Assembly: GCA_030159075.1 (NCBI GenBank)
Contig: BROG01000540.1
Coordinates: forward strand, 395,501 to 459,500
Direction: 5' to 3'
Length of the DNA: 64,000 nt
Origin: Atrina japonica
Taxonomy: Eukaryota > Mollusca > Bivalvia > Pterioida > Pinnidae
Shown: one piece after another, positions 12,130 to 50,235 of the stretch
Layout of the letters: every line of letters starts with the position of its first letter
How positions within the stretch are numbered: the first letter of the stretch is position 1
The notes under the pieces: generated by a model
The model's database searches: none
The model's input: only the letters and a program-made list of their open reading frames with translations
What the model was told of the DNA's origin: nothing
Translations under genes and position numbers: made by a program

Positions 12130-12480
12130 ACGTACATACATTTGATTACGTAGAAAGAGAAATAACTCCGACTTTGGCAGCAACTGTATAAGACCTGTTT
12201 GTAAAATTGTCTATCATCACATCATAATTCAATACGGTGGACATTTTACTAAATCACATTTACATTCTTCTACGTAAATGAATCGTCTTAACTACCCCAG
12301 GTCCTGAAATAATCTACATCAACAATAATTTGCAAATTTAATAATCTAATTAACAATAATTTGCAAAACGCATGTAATTTATTGACATTGCATATTACAT
12401 TTATAATACACGAAATAAATGCATATGTGGTATAATTTTGACACCGCTTAAAGCAATAATCCACGTTAATAGTGAGAGAA
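12130..12480. other. No recognisable feature
   Basis: AT-rich sequence between the SINE and the endonuclease pseudogene, with a weak local repeat of CAATAATTTGCAAA (12325-12338 and 12353-12366). No RT domain is visible here, so the retroelement copy that follows is 5'-truncated. Confidence 0.5.
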
Positions 12481-12486
12481 CATCAT

Positions 12487-13226
12487 TTACAAACAAAAAG
12501 ATTAGAAGAACTCCTAGTCTATCTCAAAAGACAAAAGTACCCAGATCCTAATTAACGCCGGGATCCAAAAGACCAAACAAATTCCAAACATGGAATTACG
12601 GAACACCCAACGAAAAGATAAAAAAAGATAATGATAAAATTCCTTTCGTCGTCACCCACAACCCAAACAATATCAATATTTTGGGAACTGCAAAACGATT
12701 CCTTCCAATTCTTCAACAATCAGAAAACATGAAAGAATTGGTCAAAGAATCCCATATTATAAACAGCAGACGACAAGCACCGAACTTGAAAAAACTGCTA
12801 ACAAAGGCCCGCTTTTCTTCCGTTGAAACCAAAATGGTGCGAAAATGCGGGGATTCGCGCTGAGGGACGTGCGACTGTATCGTGGAAGGTGACAAAATAA
12901 TATTAAAATGTGGAAAGGAATTAAAACATCATGCCGACATGAACTGCAAGTCGGAAAATCTCATTTATTGCGCCATTTCTCCGACTTGTAATGAAAACTA
13001 CATCGGGCAAACCGGAAGACTAATAGCGCGCGTAAGGGTGCATAAACAACAAATAAGGGATCCCACAGTACGTAATACACCGTGCTGTGAACATTTCGCA
13101 ACATGTGAAAGGGGGAAATTTAAAATATTTCCCTTCTTCAAAATGTTGACTGAAGAACAAGCAGTGAGAATCGCCAAAGAAGATTTCTTTATAAGACTGC
13201 TCAATCCAAAACTTAATAGAAAATAA
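12487..13226 (+). pseudogene. Penelope-like element C-terminus with GIY-YIG endonuclease, disrupted
   Basis: Segments in order: EELLVYLKRQKYPDP (12506-12550), a frame change, INAGIQKTKQIPNMELRN, another break with clustered stops near 12628-12635, then a long frame from about 12636 containing KIPFVVTHNPNN, LPILQQ, HIINSRRQAPNLKKLL and KCGDSR. One TGA at 12861-12863 interrupts it. The same frame resumes with CDCIVEGDK and carries the nuclease signature LIY (12960-12968) with YIGQTG (12999-13016), then an R-V-H motif. In Penelope-like elements the GIY-YIG domain nicks target DNA for reverse transcription. The Cys-containing linker (KCGDS, GTCDC) before it fits the family. Stops and frameshifts mark it as inactive. 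Confidence 0.85.
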
Positions 13227-13270
13227 TCGATTTGTTCCTATTAATACTAATTTATTTTAACCATTATCTT

Positions 13271-13391
13271 GTAACGTCACTATGACGTCATAGTTAACAA
13301 TAGTATCTTAATAACATGTATTCTGTCTGAAGAGCCTGTAAAGGCGGAGGCGCTTACAGAAATTAAAGAAGAAAATTAAGAAATGTGACGT
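13271..13391 (+). other. 3' UTR of the endonuclease element with hammerhead-like core
   Basis: Downstream of the pseudogene stop lie CTGAAGA (13327-13333), an arm TGTAA pairing with TTACA across AGGCGGAGGCGC, and then GAAA (about 13359-13362). AACGTCAC near 13273 could pair with GTGACGTT near 13384. Penelope-like elements are known to carry hammerhead ribozymes with CUGANGA and GAA cores, but the unpaired GCC after CTGAAGA makes this only a candidate. Confidence 0.3.
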
Positions 13392-13455
13392 TTTGAACTC
13401 TTTCTAAATATATAATCATCTGTACCAAGATTAACTTTAACTGAAGACACACACA

Positions 13456-13458
<3 letters not shown>

Positions 13459-13528
<70 letters not shown>

Positions 13529-13553
13529 CTCTCTCTATATATATATATATATA
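13459..13553. repeat. (CT)n followed by (AT)n microsatellite
   Basis: About 60 bp of near-pure CT, a short CTAT/CTCT mixture, then about 16 bp of AT. It lies just beyond the endonuclease pseudogene tail. Confidence 0.95.
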
Positions 13554-13928
13554 CATCATTGTCGACTTGTAGAAAGTGGGTAAAGCAAAATGTATCATTC
13601 AAATGTCGACTATTAAATGGGCGATATTTTAATTTATCAACCCTGAGAACTATCTGTCTAGGTGAAAATATTTTTTCGATAATTAATAAATCGTGATAGT
13701 GACCTATTTCAAATTCAGTAATTGTTTTGTTACATTAAAAGGGTTGCCAAATTCAATAATCAGCTACCATAGTAGTACTGATGTGTACATTGTTTATTAA
13801 CATGAGTTAAATGCGCTAGATAACCCGTTATGGCATTTTGACGTCACGTGTGTTATCAATATATTGCTCTGGTCTATATCTTTGCTGGTGAATATTGGAT
13901 TCTGCGACACTTTTAGAAGAAACTATCG

Positions 13929-14030
13929 TTCCTCACTCATTTCATTTGGATTTGACTGTGGACTCAAAGCGGATGTGACCGGTTAACAGAAGGCGCTGAT
14001 CCCACCGCTTGATTTCCAGAGGTCCGTGTT
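13929..14030 (+). mobile_element. Retroelement 3' tail remnant
   Basis: TTCATTTGGATTTGACTGTG, GACTCAAAGCGGATGTGACC and TTTCCAGAGGTCCGTGTTC match the tail of the RT copies at 1589-2030 and 20200-20430, with an internal deletion. Confidence 0.6.
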
Positions 14031-14400
14031 CAAAATGGACAAAATGACTTGGTTAAGACATTTAGCTGGAGTGCTAACTTTCCCGGTCAAGCTGATGAAC
14101 GATATACACTTAGAAGCTAATAAAAAACTTAGGTTATATGATAATGCTTTGAGAAAACCGTAAGTCATGCTCAAGACGATCATTTTTGTCTTTTAAACTT
14201 CATCAGTTGAGGTCGGAAATTAAAAGAGTTGTGACATAAGGCAGAAATAGAACAAAAAGAAAATGTTATGTCTTAACGTTTTAAAGCTAATTATTGTAAA
14301 TATATTATCCTATTTTTTCAACTTCAGAATTTCTATAACAACGGTATTACCTCAATATAAAATCATTATACAATTTGAAACGATATACAAATCAGGTGAA

Positions 14401-14514
14401 CATTTGACATCCACGGATCTCTGAAAATCAAGAGGTTGGACCAGGTGCAATGAAGGAGTAAGTATCGCCTGTCGACCAGTCACATCCGCCGTGAGTCCAC
14501 AGTTAGATCAGATA
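14401..14514 (-). mobile_element. Retroelement 3' tail remnant, inverted
   Basis: CACGGATCTCTGAAAATCAA, CTGTCGACCAGTCACATCCG and CGTGAGTCCACAG are the reverse complement of the same tail. With 13929-14030 it forms an inverted pair about 370 bp apart. Confidence 0.6.
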
Positions 14515-14515
14515 G

Positions 14516-15469
14516 TGACTCAAAACATTTTTCCAGATGGTCAGTATTTATATCTATGGTTCATTACCGAATGTAACAATAAAAACAATATACTACATTG
14601 GGGGAAAACTCGTAAATCATTTAGTGAAGACAAAAACGATACACATAGTTTTATAGCGATTATTTGATGCTGATAAGAGGAAAGGAAATGATTTCACGCC
14701 TGAAAAGGAAATTAGTGCAAGCTAATAAATGGCATGACAAATCTGATAAATAAAGATGTATTAATCGTCATTAAACACTGTATAATCGAATCGATGCGAA
14801 ATACCGTGGGTACGGAGTGTGTTGCTTCTTCATCAATTTGATTTAGAAATGCTATAAACAATGACAATACACAGCTGCTCGACACTGATAATATTGTCGA
14901 TAATGTAATGACTAGCTTTCGTGGTACACAGACCAAAGAAACAATATAGATGCATTTTCATGTATCCATGACAACGAATGTAAAGGAAATTGGACAGCGC
15001 TATACTGAAACAAGACATTCTACCGAACAACAGGATGCTGGGTGAGGTAATCAGACGGAATTGAACACCAATTACACTACATCTTTAGAGGTATGGTTGA
15101 CTTTGAATCTTAACTATTGAAATTTGTGACAGTTTAGATAATTACAAAAATTGTACGCGTTTAATTGCTTTTTGAGGCATGTGATACAAGTAGAAAAAAT
15201 CAAAAATAGTTTTCTGTAATATATTTGCATATCTGTGTCGAGTTCTATAATATGAGGCAAATAAAAACTTTAAAACAATGTTTACTTCTGTTCCCAAGGA
15301 ACTTAATACCAGGAATTTAATAATAAAATTATTTGTAATCAATATGATCAATAGTTCTTTTTTATAAAATATCTAACAATTGTAGACTACTGATTATATA
15401 TATATATATATCTTATATTTATATATATATAATATTATATAACAAAACTGATATATATATATATATATG

Positions 15470-15500
<31 letters not shown>

Positions 15501-16590
15501 CTTTTTATCATATAATTTATCAACAAAACTGATATATAAATATGACCTTCCGAGTCAGGATTTATCCAGAAAAATAACTCTTCCTCAGAAGAGGATTCCG
15601 AATGTATCATGAAAAAGAAGACTCTGAATGTATACTGAACAGAGCTAAAATATTCTTTTTAGATTTCCTTGATAATTCAAGGTAGATACACACCGCAATT
15701 TTACCAGTAATTAATCATTAACATTTACAAATAGACAGGAGAATGTAATTTCATATCCGAATGATGGAGCATTCGAATTTCTATTTGCTTTTGCGGTTCT
15801 TTTCATGGGGGTTATGTTCTTGTGTTTCATACCTCCTGCTACAATTTAGGTGAAATATCTCATGTATACGATGACCACGTTTAGAGTCCCATAACTGCTC
15901 ATTTACTCTCAGTTAAGGTGTCAATTTTGTAATGAACGATATATCATGCTTATATAAAAATAAAAAATCCCCATATATTACACCTATGTATAGTGCGTTG
16001 CTTTGCGAGTAATATGGGTGTGAAAGCGATGAACAGTTTTCGGTAGGAACCCCACTGTGATCTTTATACTCGTAACCACATTGGCGGCCATTGGGCTTCA
16101 ATCCAATTCGAACATTTTGAAAAAAAGGATGTATAATAAATAAAATTGCCATATCAAGCAATGTCATGACATACAAACGTCTTTATCGATGAAAAAAGAA
16201 TACTTATGGAAATTTGACTGACTAGATATAGATGATATAATGTATAGTATTTTAGTTGTAATAAAAGGAAATTCGTGGTTGTAATGTGATGTTTACAAAT
16301 AGACGACACCCGGAATACTTATCAATGCAATTAACACGCAAAATATCGATCAAATTACAGGAATAATGTTGCAAATTGAGAAATTTATTAATGCCATTCA
16401 TAAAATCAATTAATAGTTTCAGACATGGTTTTAATATTATCTAACTTTATGGAAGTGAAATTTGTGCTAAAAACTACTCGTTTGATATAGACTCTTTTAA
16501 TTAATAGCGGTTAGAACCTATTTAAGTCTTTACATTTATGTATAAAATACTGTTTTCCTACTTTTAAAAGTATAATGGAAACCTCCACCC
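14516..16590. other. Upstream region of the NWD1-like gene; no clear features
   Basis: AT-rich sequence with TA-rich low complexity at 15397-15500. Short open frames on the - strand (for example 15913-16176) resemble nothing I recognise. The promoter and any 5' UTR exon of the NWD1-like gene would be expected here or further upstream, but no TATA or Inr element can be singled out in such AT-rich sequence. Confidence 0.5.
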
Positions 16591-16597
16591 ATGAATT

Positions 16598-43948
<27,351 letters not shown>

Positions 43949-44526
43949 AATATAACCCGAGAAAGTATGCAAAGGGGAAATATTGTAAATTTAAGATATT
44001 TCAAGAAAGCGGAGATATAGACTGTTAATTTGAATTATATAACATTTCATCACATCTTTGGTGCTGTTGTTACGACAAAGAGAAATATTAACACTGACAA
44101 CTGATTAAACCTTCGTTTAAGTGATAGGCCTTTATACCAAGTTGTCTGTGAAGCCATTATAAAACTGATGTGCGTGTGTGTATGTATCCTTTAAAACTTC
44201 AACCAATCAAACCATTGTGTTAACATAACTTGTCAAACATATTGTTCCTGTTACTTGCCGTAGAAAACAAACAAATTATAAGATTTTTGCATTTAAACCT
44301 TTCGGTATGTTTCAATGGCTAATTCGTAATGAAATGATACATCTATGTAATCGTATCATCAACAGTTACTATAGAAAAACACTTCTTGGACAGGTTGTGA
44401 TATTTAATCCGTTCTACATCTAGATATTAATGAAGACTTAAAATGTCCTCTTCATGACACTGTATGACTTCCATAACATAAGCAGATTTTGTAATTAAAT
44501 AGTCAAATTATACACACGCAAACCGT

Positions 44527-44585
44527 AATAAACTTTCAATTCAATGATTATAATGCCTAACACGAGTATCAAAATTGTCAATAAA
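44527..44585 (+). promoter_or_regulatory. Candidate polyadenylation signals of the NWD1-like gene
   Basis: AATAAA occurs at 44527-44532 and 44580-44585, about 580-640 bp beyond the stop codon. In AT-rich DNA this hexamer is common by chance, so the assignment is tentative. Confidence 0.3.
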
Positions 44586-44599
44586 CGTGAATATTTATT

Positions 44600-46900
44600 T
44601 TATACTGAAACACCATCTTGATATACCGGTATTTAGTGTTAATTCCATTGCATGATCATTGGTTATATTATCTTTGTGACTGTATGAATTGTCTCTGAAT
44701 TATATCAGTGACATTGATCTGCTATACATCGTGTACTTTAAACTATGTACTATTATATTACTATTAGGTCATGAAGCTATGCGAAGATTAATATGCTGAA
44801 ATTAAACTCGTTTAACTTGATACAAAATATGAGAATATATTTATAATCAGTACCCATGGCTAAATAATATAGTAATTAATTTTACAAAAACCAAGATAAT
44901 TGTCAATGGAAAGCCTTTTAGGTACAAAACTTTCAGTGAACTTACATTATTACACAGTATACATTCGGGTGTAAATCTATGCCACTACACCTTTTACTAA
45001 TACTTTTTATTACTACTTATTTCCGAGGACGAAATTTGCCATACCGTGTCCTCAGTACAGATTGTCGAGTGATCCTTAAAGGAACTCTTGATATGACAAC
45101 ACAAATAGGATGAAAATATGTGCCGGATGTTCAAGTTAAATATATATCCTTTCAATCAATAGTATCCGTAATACTACTACTGTTGTTATTAATTCAATTG
45201 ATTGTGAAAATAAGATTTTTAAAAATTCTCATGTTTTGTCTTTTTTTTTTGAAAACCTGTATACCCATTCTCATCAATTACGCAAAATCTTTTGCTGGAA
45301 ATAGTTATAAGTTTGTATCAATGTAGAACGGTTTAGTCCGAGGTGAAACTTACTGTATAACTAATACGTTCCAGAGATCAATACCCATGCAATGGTCAAT
45401 GAACATTCTTGATTAACCGGAAATAACAACTTGTAAAATGATGTCGTATGTGAAAGGAAGTTTGACTACTTAGTTACTATCTCAATTACGACAATTTCTA
45501 TTCCGTTGTTATGAATTAAATATAATAAACATAATACCAAAGTTATAGTTGAAATAAATGAAATATTGTTTCTATGTATTTCCCATTTATTACACGTTCA
45601 CGAGTTATTTGAGTTCAATCTTTTTATGACGTTAAATATTTGATTAAGTGTCTCAACCATGGTCGCCATATTCATCTGTCAAGATCTTCTGTTTGTTGAG
45701 GCTTTTCATGAAAAATGAGACTGCTTTTGTGTGACGATGAGCAAACTTTTCACCGTGGAGTTACATACGAGAAATAGTTGAAACATGTGTATACCCAAAC
45801 AAACTATATAAAGATAAAACAAAATATTTATATAGTGGAGTATTGTTATGGAGGAATAATAAATGAAAACAATAATTATCAAGTTGTTGTCCAACTATGA
45901 TGATCAGAACAAAACTACTATATGGTGTTGTGGCATACAGCAAAGGATTTTCACAGCTGGAAAACCCTACAAGATGAAAGCTTCTAGATTCCAAGAAATG
46001 AACATAAAACAAATACCCATTGTTAGCCATTTTATTTTATTTCCCTGTAGCACCGCAAAACATTTTACATACTTCGTACAAAGATATATGGCACCACAAC
46101 AATGTTCTAAATACATACAACTTTTTTCAGAACAAAGTAAAATGATGTTAATTATACTTGTTACCATACGTATGTCATTGTCAGGTAGAAGAGCATGCAG
46201 CAAAAACGTTAATCCTTTTCATTGTTATGCTCGGTTTCAATATTACAATACCATTTTTTTCAATAATGCAAACAAGAAATTTTAACAAATTATTTTAAAA
46301 ATTATTTAAATAATACACCAAAATGTGTCTGCTGGAATCCAAATACAAATGAATTTAAAATGAAGAATAGGATGAAAGCAAAATATGATAAAAATTTAAG
46401 GGTTTTCCGACCTTATGTATCTCTCCTGCTTGTTAATCTAGATACATTTTAGAGGAAATGGAAAAACTTTGCATGAGTTGTAATAATTTCAATTACATCC
46501 AAGTGGAATGGATGAAATTGAAGATTTACTGAAATGTTGAGTGTGTAAACAAGGATAATGATAAAGATACAAACACGCAATTATCAATAATTATCACCAT
46601 GGAAATCAAATATTCTTGATTACATAAAAACAAAAACAATCTGATTGCATCCAATCAAAAAAAAACTAAGTACACACAGTTAGAAGATAAATTTGAAAAA
46701 CACAATTCACTGAGTGCTTAGACATTCATAAAATTTTTACAGTCCCATAACTCTGGCAAATGTTGCCTATTGTTGGCCATAATGAGACTCATCCTATGGT
46801 AGATTTATATTAAGCACGCTTAGATAGGTTAAAATTGTAGGAAAGTTATTTGATGGAATGTTAAAACATTTACAAATGGAGAAATAAACAAATTGACAAA
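44600..46900. other. Intergenic; one unexplained open frame
   Basis: AT-rich. A 140-codon ATG-initiated frame at 45863-46285 (+) begins MKTIIIKLLSNYDD and contains several Cys and aromatic residues. It shows no domain I recognise and the opposite strand is open over much of it too, so I do not call it a gene. Confidence 0.5.
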
Positions 46901-46954
46901 CAGATTGAGCAAAACAAAATGTCACAGTCTCCAATTTTAGGGCATAAAAACGTT

Positions 46955-47365
46955 CATCAAATTGTCACTTGTCGCAGACGTCTAATGCATCAAAAAGTCA
47001 CCTGTAGCAGAAATCTGATGCGTCAAATAACCACCTGTAGCAGACATCTGATGCATCAAATAGCCACTTGTAGCAGATGTCTGATGCATCAAATAGCCAC
47101 TTGTAGCAGGCGTCTGATGCATCAAATTACCACTTGTAGCAGAATTTTGATGCAGCAAATAGCCAACTGTAGCAGACGTCTAATGCATCAAATAGCCACT
47201 TGTAGAAGACGTCTGATGCATCAAATAGCCACCTGTAGAAGACGTCTGATGCATGAAACAACCACTTGTAGCAGGCGTCTGATGCATCAAATAACCACTT
47301 GTAGCAGACTTTTGATGCATCAAATAGCCACTTTGAGCAGATATCTGATGCACAAAATAGCATCA
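46955..47365 (+). repeat. 33-bp minisatellite, 12 full copies plus a partial one
   Basis: Unit: CATCAAATAGCCACTTGTAG followed by CAGACGTCTGATG. Because 33 is a multiple of 3, one frame stays open through the array and would read HQIATCSRRLM per unit; the - strand is open as well. Copies differ by substitutions only, keeping exact 33-bp spacing. Confidence 0.92.
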
Positions 47366-47425
47366 GGTGAAACACTTCATATGATAAACATAGATACTCT
47401 ATATAATCGAAGACAATTTTATTAA

Positions 47426-49713
47426 AAAAATATAATGTACAATTTTGGATTTCTATAAGTATCACTAAAATAATGAGTTGATTCACATAATTTTTAATTA
47501 TGTTAAATAATCACATCAAACATTTGAGAACTGGATAATTACTACTAATACCATGAGTCATCAAAATTAACCTTCAAATGTATGCTGACGCAACATGACA
47601 AGAGATATGACCTAATCCCTGATTAGAAGAAAAAGCTTGATCTCATCCAATCTTCTAAACCGGAAACTGATACTGGGATGATAGTATTTGCCCCATCAAC
47701 CTATTAATACTGTGCTAGCAATGTAGGAAATAGATTTTAACAGAGCTGTCTACAACAGCATTTCTGATGTGAATTTTAATGCTTTATTCATTTAACAAAG
47801 ATTTCCTACAGCATGATGACTTTTTGATGAGCCGCCTCACATGAATAGTTTATATAGAAAGAGCGAGATAAAATAAATATAGATGGATATGTAGATAGGT
47901 AGATATCATATCAATATTGCAATGATGATAAATCACAGGTCATGGTATATATATACTGTAAGACATTCATAAATAAACATCTTGTCAAATAATGCACATT
48001 GGTGGGTTTTCCATAAAATGATTGCTGCAAGCAATTGTTACAAAATAAATTTAATACAGCATGTATACAGAAATCAAGTCAAAAAGTAAAAATATTGTTA
48101 GATACTGTAGTCACCTATAAAACAGTGTATGCAAGGCATCTCACACTGAAGATCTTGTATTGCTGACACCAGTGAGTGTGTGTGCTTGCAGGACTATCCT
48201 ATTTTTATTTTACTGATGTCTTACATTCTGCCAATTTCATTTTCTTGTTAATCAAGAAACTTCAACCTTAAAAAGTAAAATGCCAAGTTATTACCTATGC
48301 CTTGGTTTATGTTTTCAAACAGTGAAGCTCATTTGACATGCCCTTGGTCAAAATCTTGGCTTTCGGTCATACCCAAAAGACCTGAAATTTTGTCTTTTTA
48401 TGCATAGCATTTAAGATCAGAAAGATTCATACATAATTAATTGCATCAACGAAATTACAAAAGTGTGAATTTTTTTATCTCTTTGAAATACAGAATACGT
48501 AACATCAACCTAAGGCCTTCGACTGACATTGGAGTCTCGGGTCCTTATGCCATGTATTACATAACATTTCCCATATATTATTCTACATACTATATTGAGC
48601 AGACACACCATCTTTTAACTAATGCTGTATGATTGAGATTTCGATTAGGTTGACAATGCACATTTGCTATATATATATATATATACATCTGCTTATCATG
48701 TTTTAAAAATTTATCTGAAACATAATTTAAATGTATCTAACATGTAAAGATCCCTGTAGCAAATAAATCATGACCAGATATCTTACATATTACCATTTAA
48801 GTATTGATGTATATAGATTGTACACTTAAACAATGTCAAAACTTGTATTTTCATTATAAATATTATTGTCGAAGTTTATCTCTGATAAAAGATCAATGTA
48901 CATGATATAATATGTACTGATTTAACATGCATCACACACAAGCTGATGGAAAATGTTACAAAAAATAACAATATTAAAATAGTACAATGTTAAAAATACT
49001 AATTAACATATACCATAAATTTCAATATTAAAGTAAAAATTCATAAACATTTAAATTAATAAAGGTCTAGATTTGAAACTATATGGGGAATCATAATCAG
49101 TTTTACGGAGTACTATATGCTTTTTCATTTTGCAATTTCTATGGACATAACTTTCATTTTTTACAAAACATAACTTAGGTACTTTTCTATGGAATTCCAT
49201 AATTCATTAAATGTTTCTATCTAATTCATTGTATGGATTTAAAAATTTCCAACAGGTTTCATGAGTTCTAAATATAAGATGTATAAATCCAATACAAAAA
49301 GATTTAATGTTTTAGACCATTTGGGTAATTTTTTGTTCCATAGCCAACAGTAATGTTAAACTCATGAAGTTATTACCAAAAACACACCCGTTTACATATT
49401 TAAGTTCACTCAAAATTGCACCAATATGATTGTTTTAATAATATAAAATCAGCTTTCACAAACAACTACAAATACTTCTTTGGTAAAAGCTCGGCAACAA
49501 ATGAAATGGAAAATATCGTAGCCACAATTGATACACCTTAGCAGTTTAAAAAAAGGTAAAAATAGTATCAATTTAGGGGACTTTTAAACTCGTTTATAGT
49601 GTATAATCACAAGTGTTGCCATTCAATTAAAAAAAATCAAATACGCTTAGCTATATACATGATTCATTTCTGCATTGATTAATTGTATTTTACATGTTGT
49701 ATTGATAATAGAT
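47426..49713. other. Downstream of the fucosyltransferase stop; probable 3' UTR and intergenic
   Basis: AT-rich sequence without coding signal. The 3' UTR of the - strand fucosyltransferase gene should lie in the upper part, but which of the many TTTATT (AATAAA on -) sites is used cannot be decided. Confidence 0.5.
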
Positions 49714-50235
49714 CTAAATTTTTCTTAATTCTTCTTCTTTTAGTTTCAAAGCTAATTTCGGGAGTTCAGGCCCTGTAACAGATAAATTGTTGTCTATATG
49801 ATGACGTATGGCTTTTGCGTAGAATTTATTCATATTATACTCATAGTTCCAGTCTTTATTTAAATCTTCTCTTTTACCCTGGCTGTTAAATTGTTTGGGT
49901 GTGGGACAGCCATAATGGTCTATGTTTGCTTCGTATTTCAACAATGGTTTTCCTTCCCTTGCTCTTTTTATATTTTCATGAATTCTGTTGCAAACAAAAC
50001 ACTCAAATGCCTCTATAAAGTTAAAGGTGTCAGCCATGAATTCATTGTGAACATACCAATTTCGATTTCTGAGGTTTTCTATGAGAAACTTGTTTGTTAT
50101 TCCAGTTTTCTTCCAGCTTAAATACCTGTCATACTCTGCATCATTTTCATTTAAATACTTGATATGTTTAACTAGTTCCTCAATACTGTCATAATCTTCT
50201 ACAACTATTGCGGAATGGTCAGATGGCAAAAAATC
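49714..50235 (-). CDS. FUT10: Fucosyltransferase exon 6 (terminal, residues 303-475)
   Basis: DFLPSDHSAIVVEDYDSIEE, then ITNKFLIENLRNRNW, FIEAFECFVCNRIHENIKRA and YGCPTPKQF, ending in a lysine/glutamate-rich tail at TAG 49714-49716. Acceptor CCTTGCAG, phase 0. Confidence 0.93.
   Translation of the reverse strand, partial: DFLPSDHSAIVVEDYDSIEELVKHIKYLNENDAEYDRYLSWKKTGITNKFLIENLRNRNWYVHNEFMADTFNFIEAFECFVCNRIHENIKRAREGKPLLKYEANIDHYGCPTPKQFNSQGKREDLNKDWNYEYNMNKFYAKAIRHHIDNNLSVTGPELPKLALKLKEEELRKI

Noticed and set aside
14401..14514. Inverted pair with 13929-14030 as a transposon with terminal repeats
   Set aside because: Both arms are remnants of the common retroelement tail in opposite orientation; the sequence between them shows no element.
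45863..46285. 140-codon ATG-initiated frame as a gene
   Set aside because: No domain or family resemblance, the opposite strand is open over much of the same stretch, and base composition matches the non-coding surroundings.
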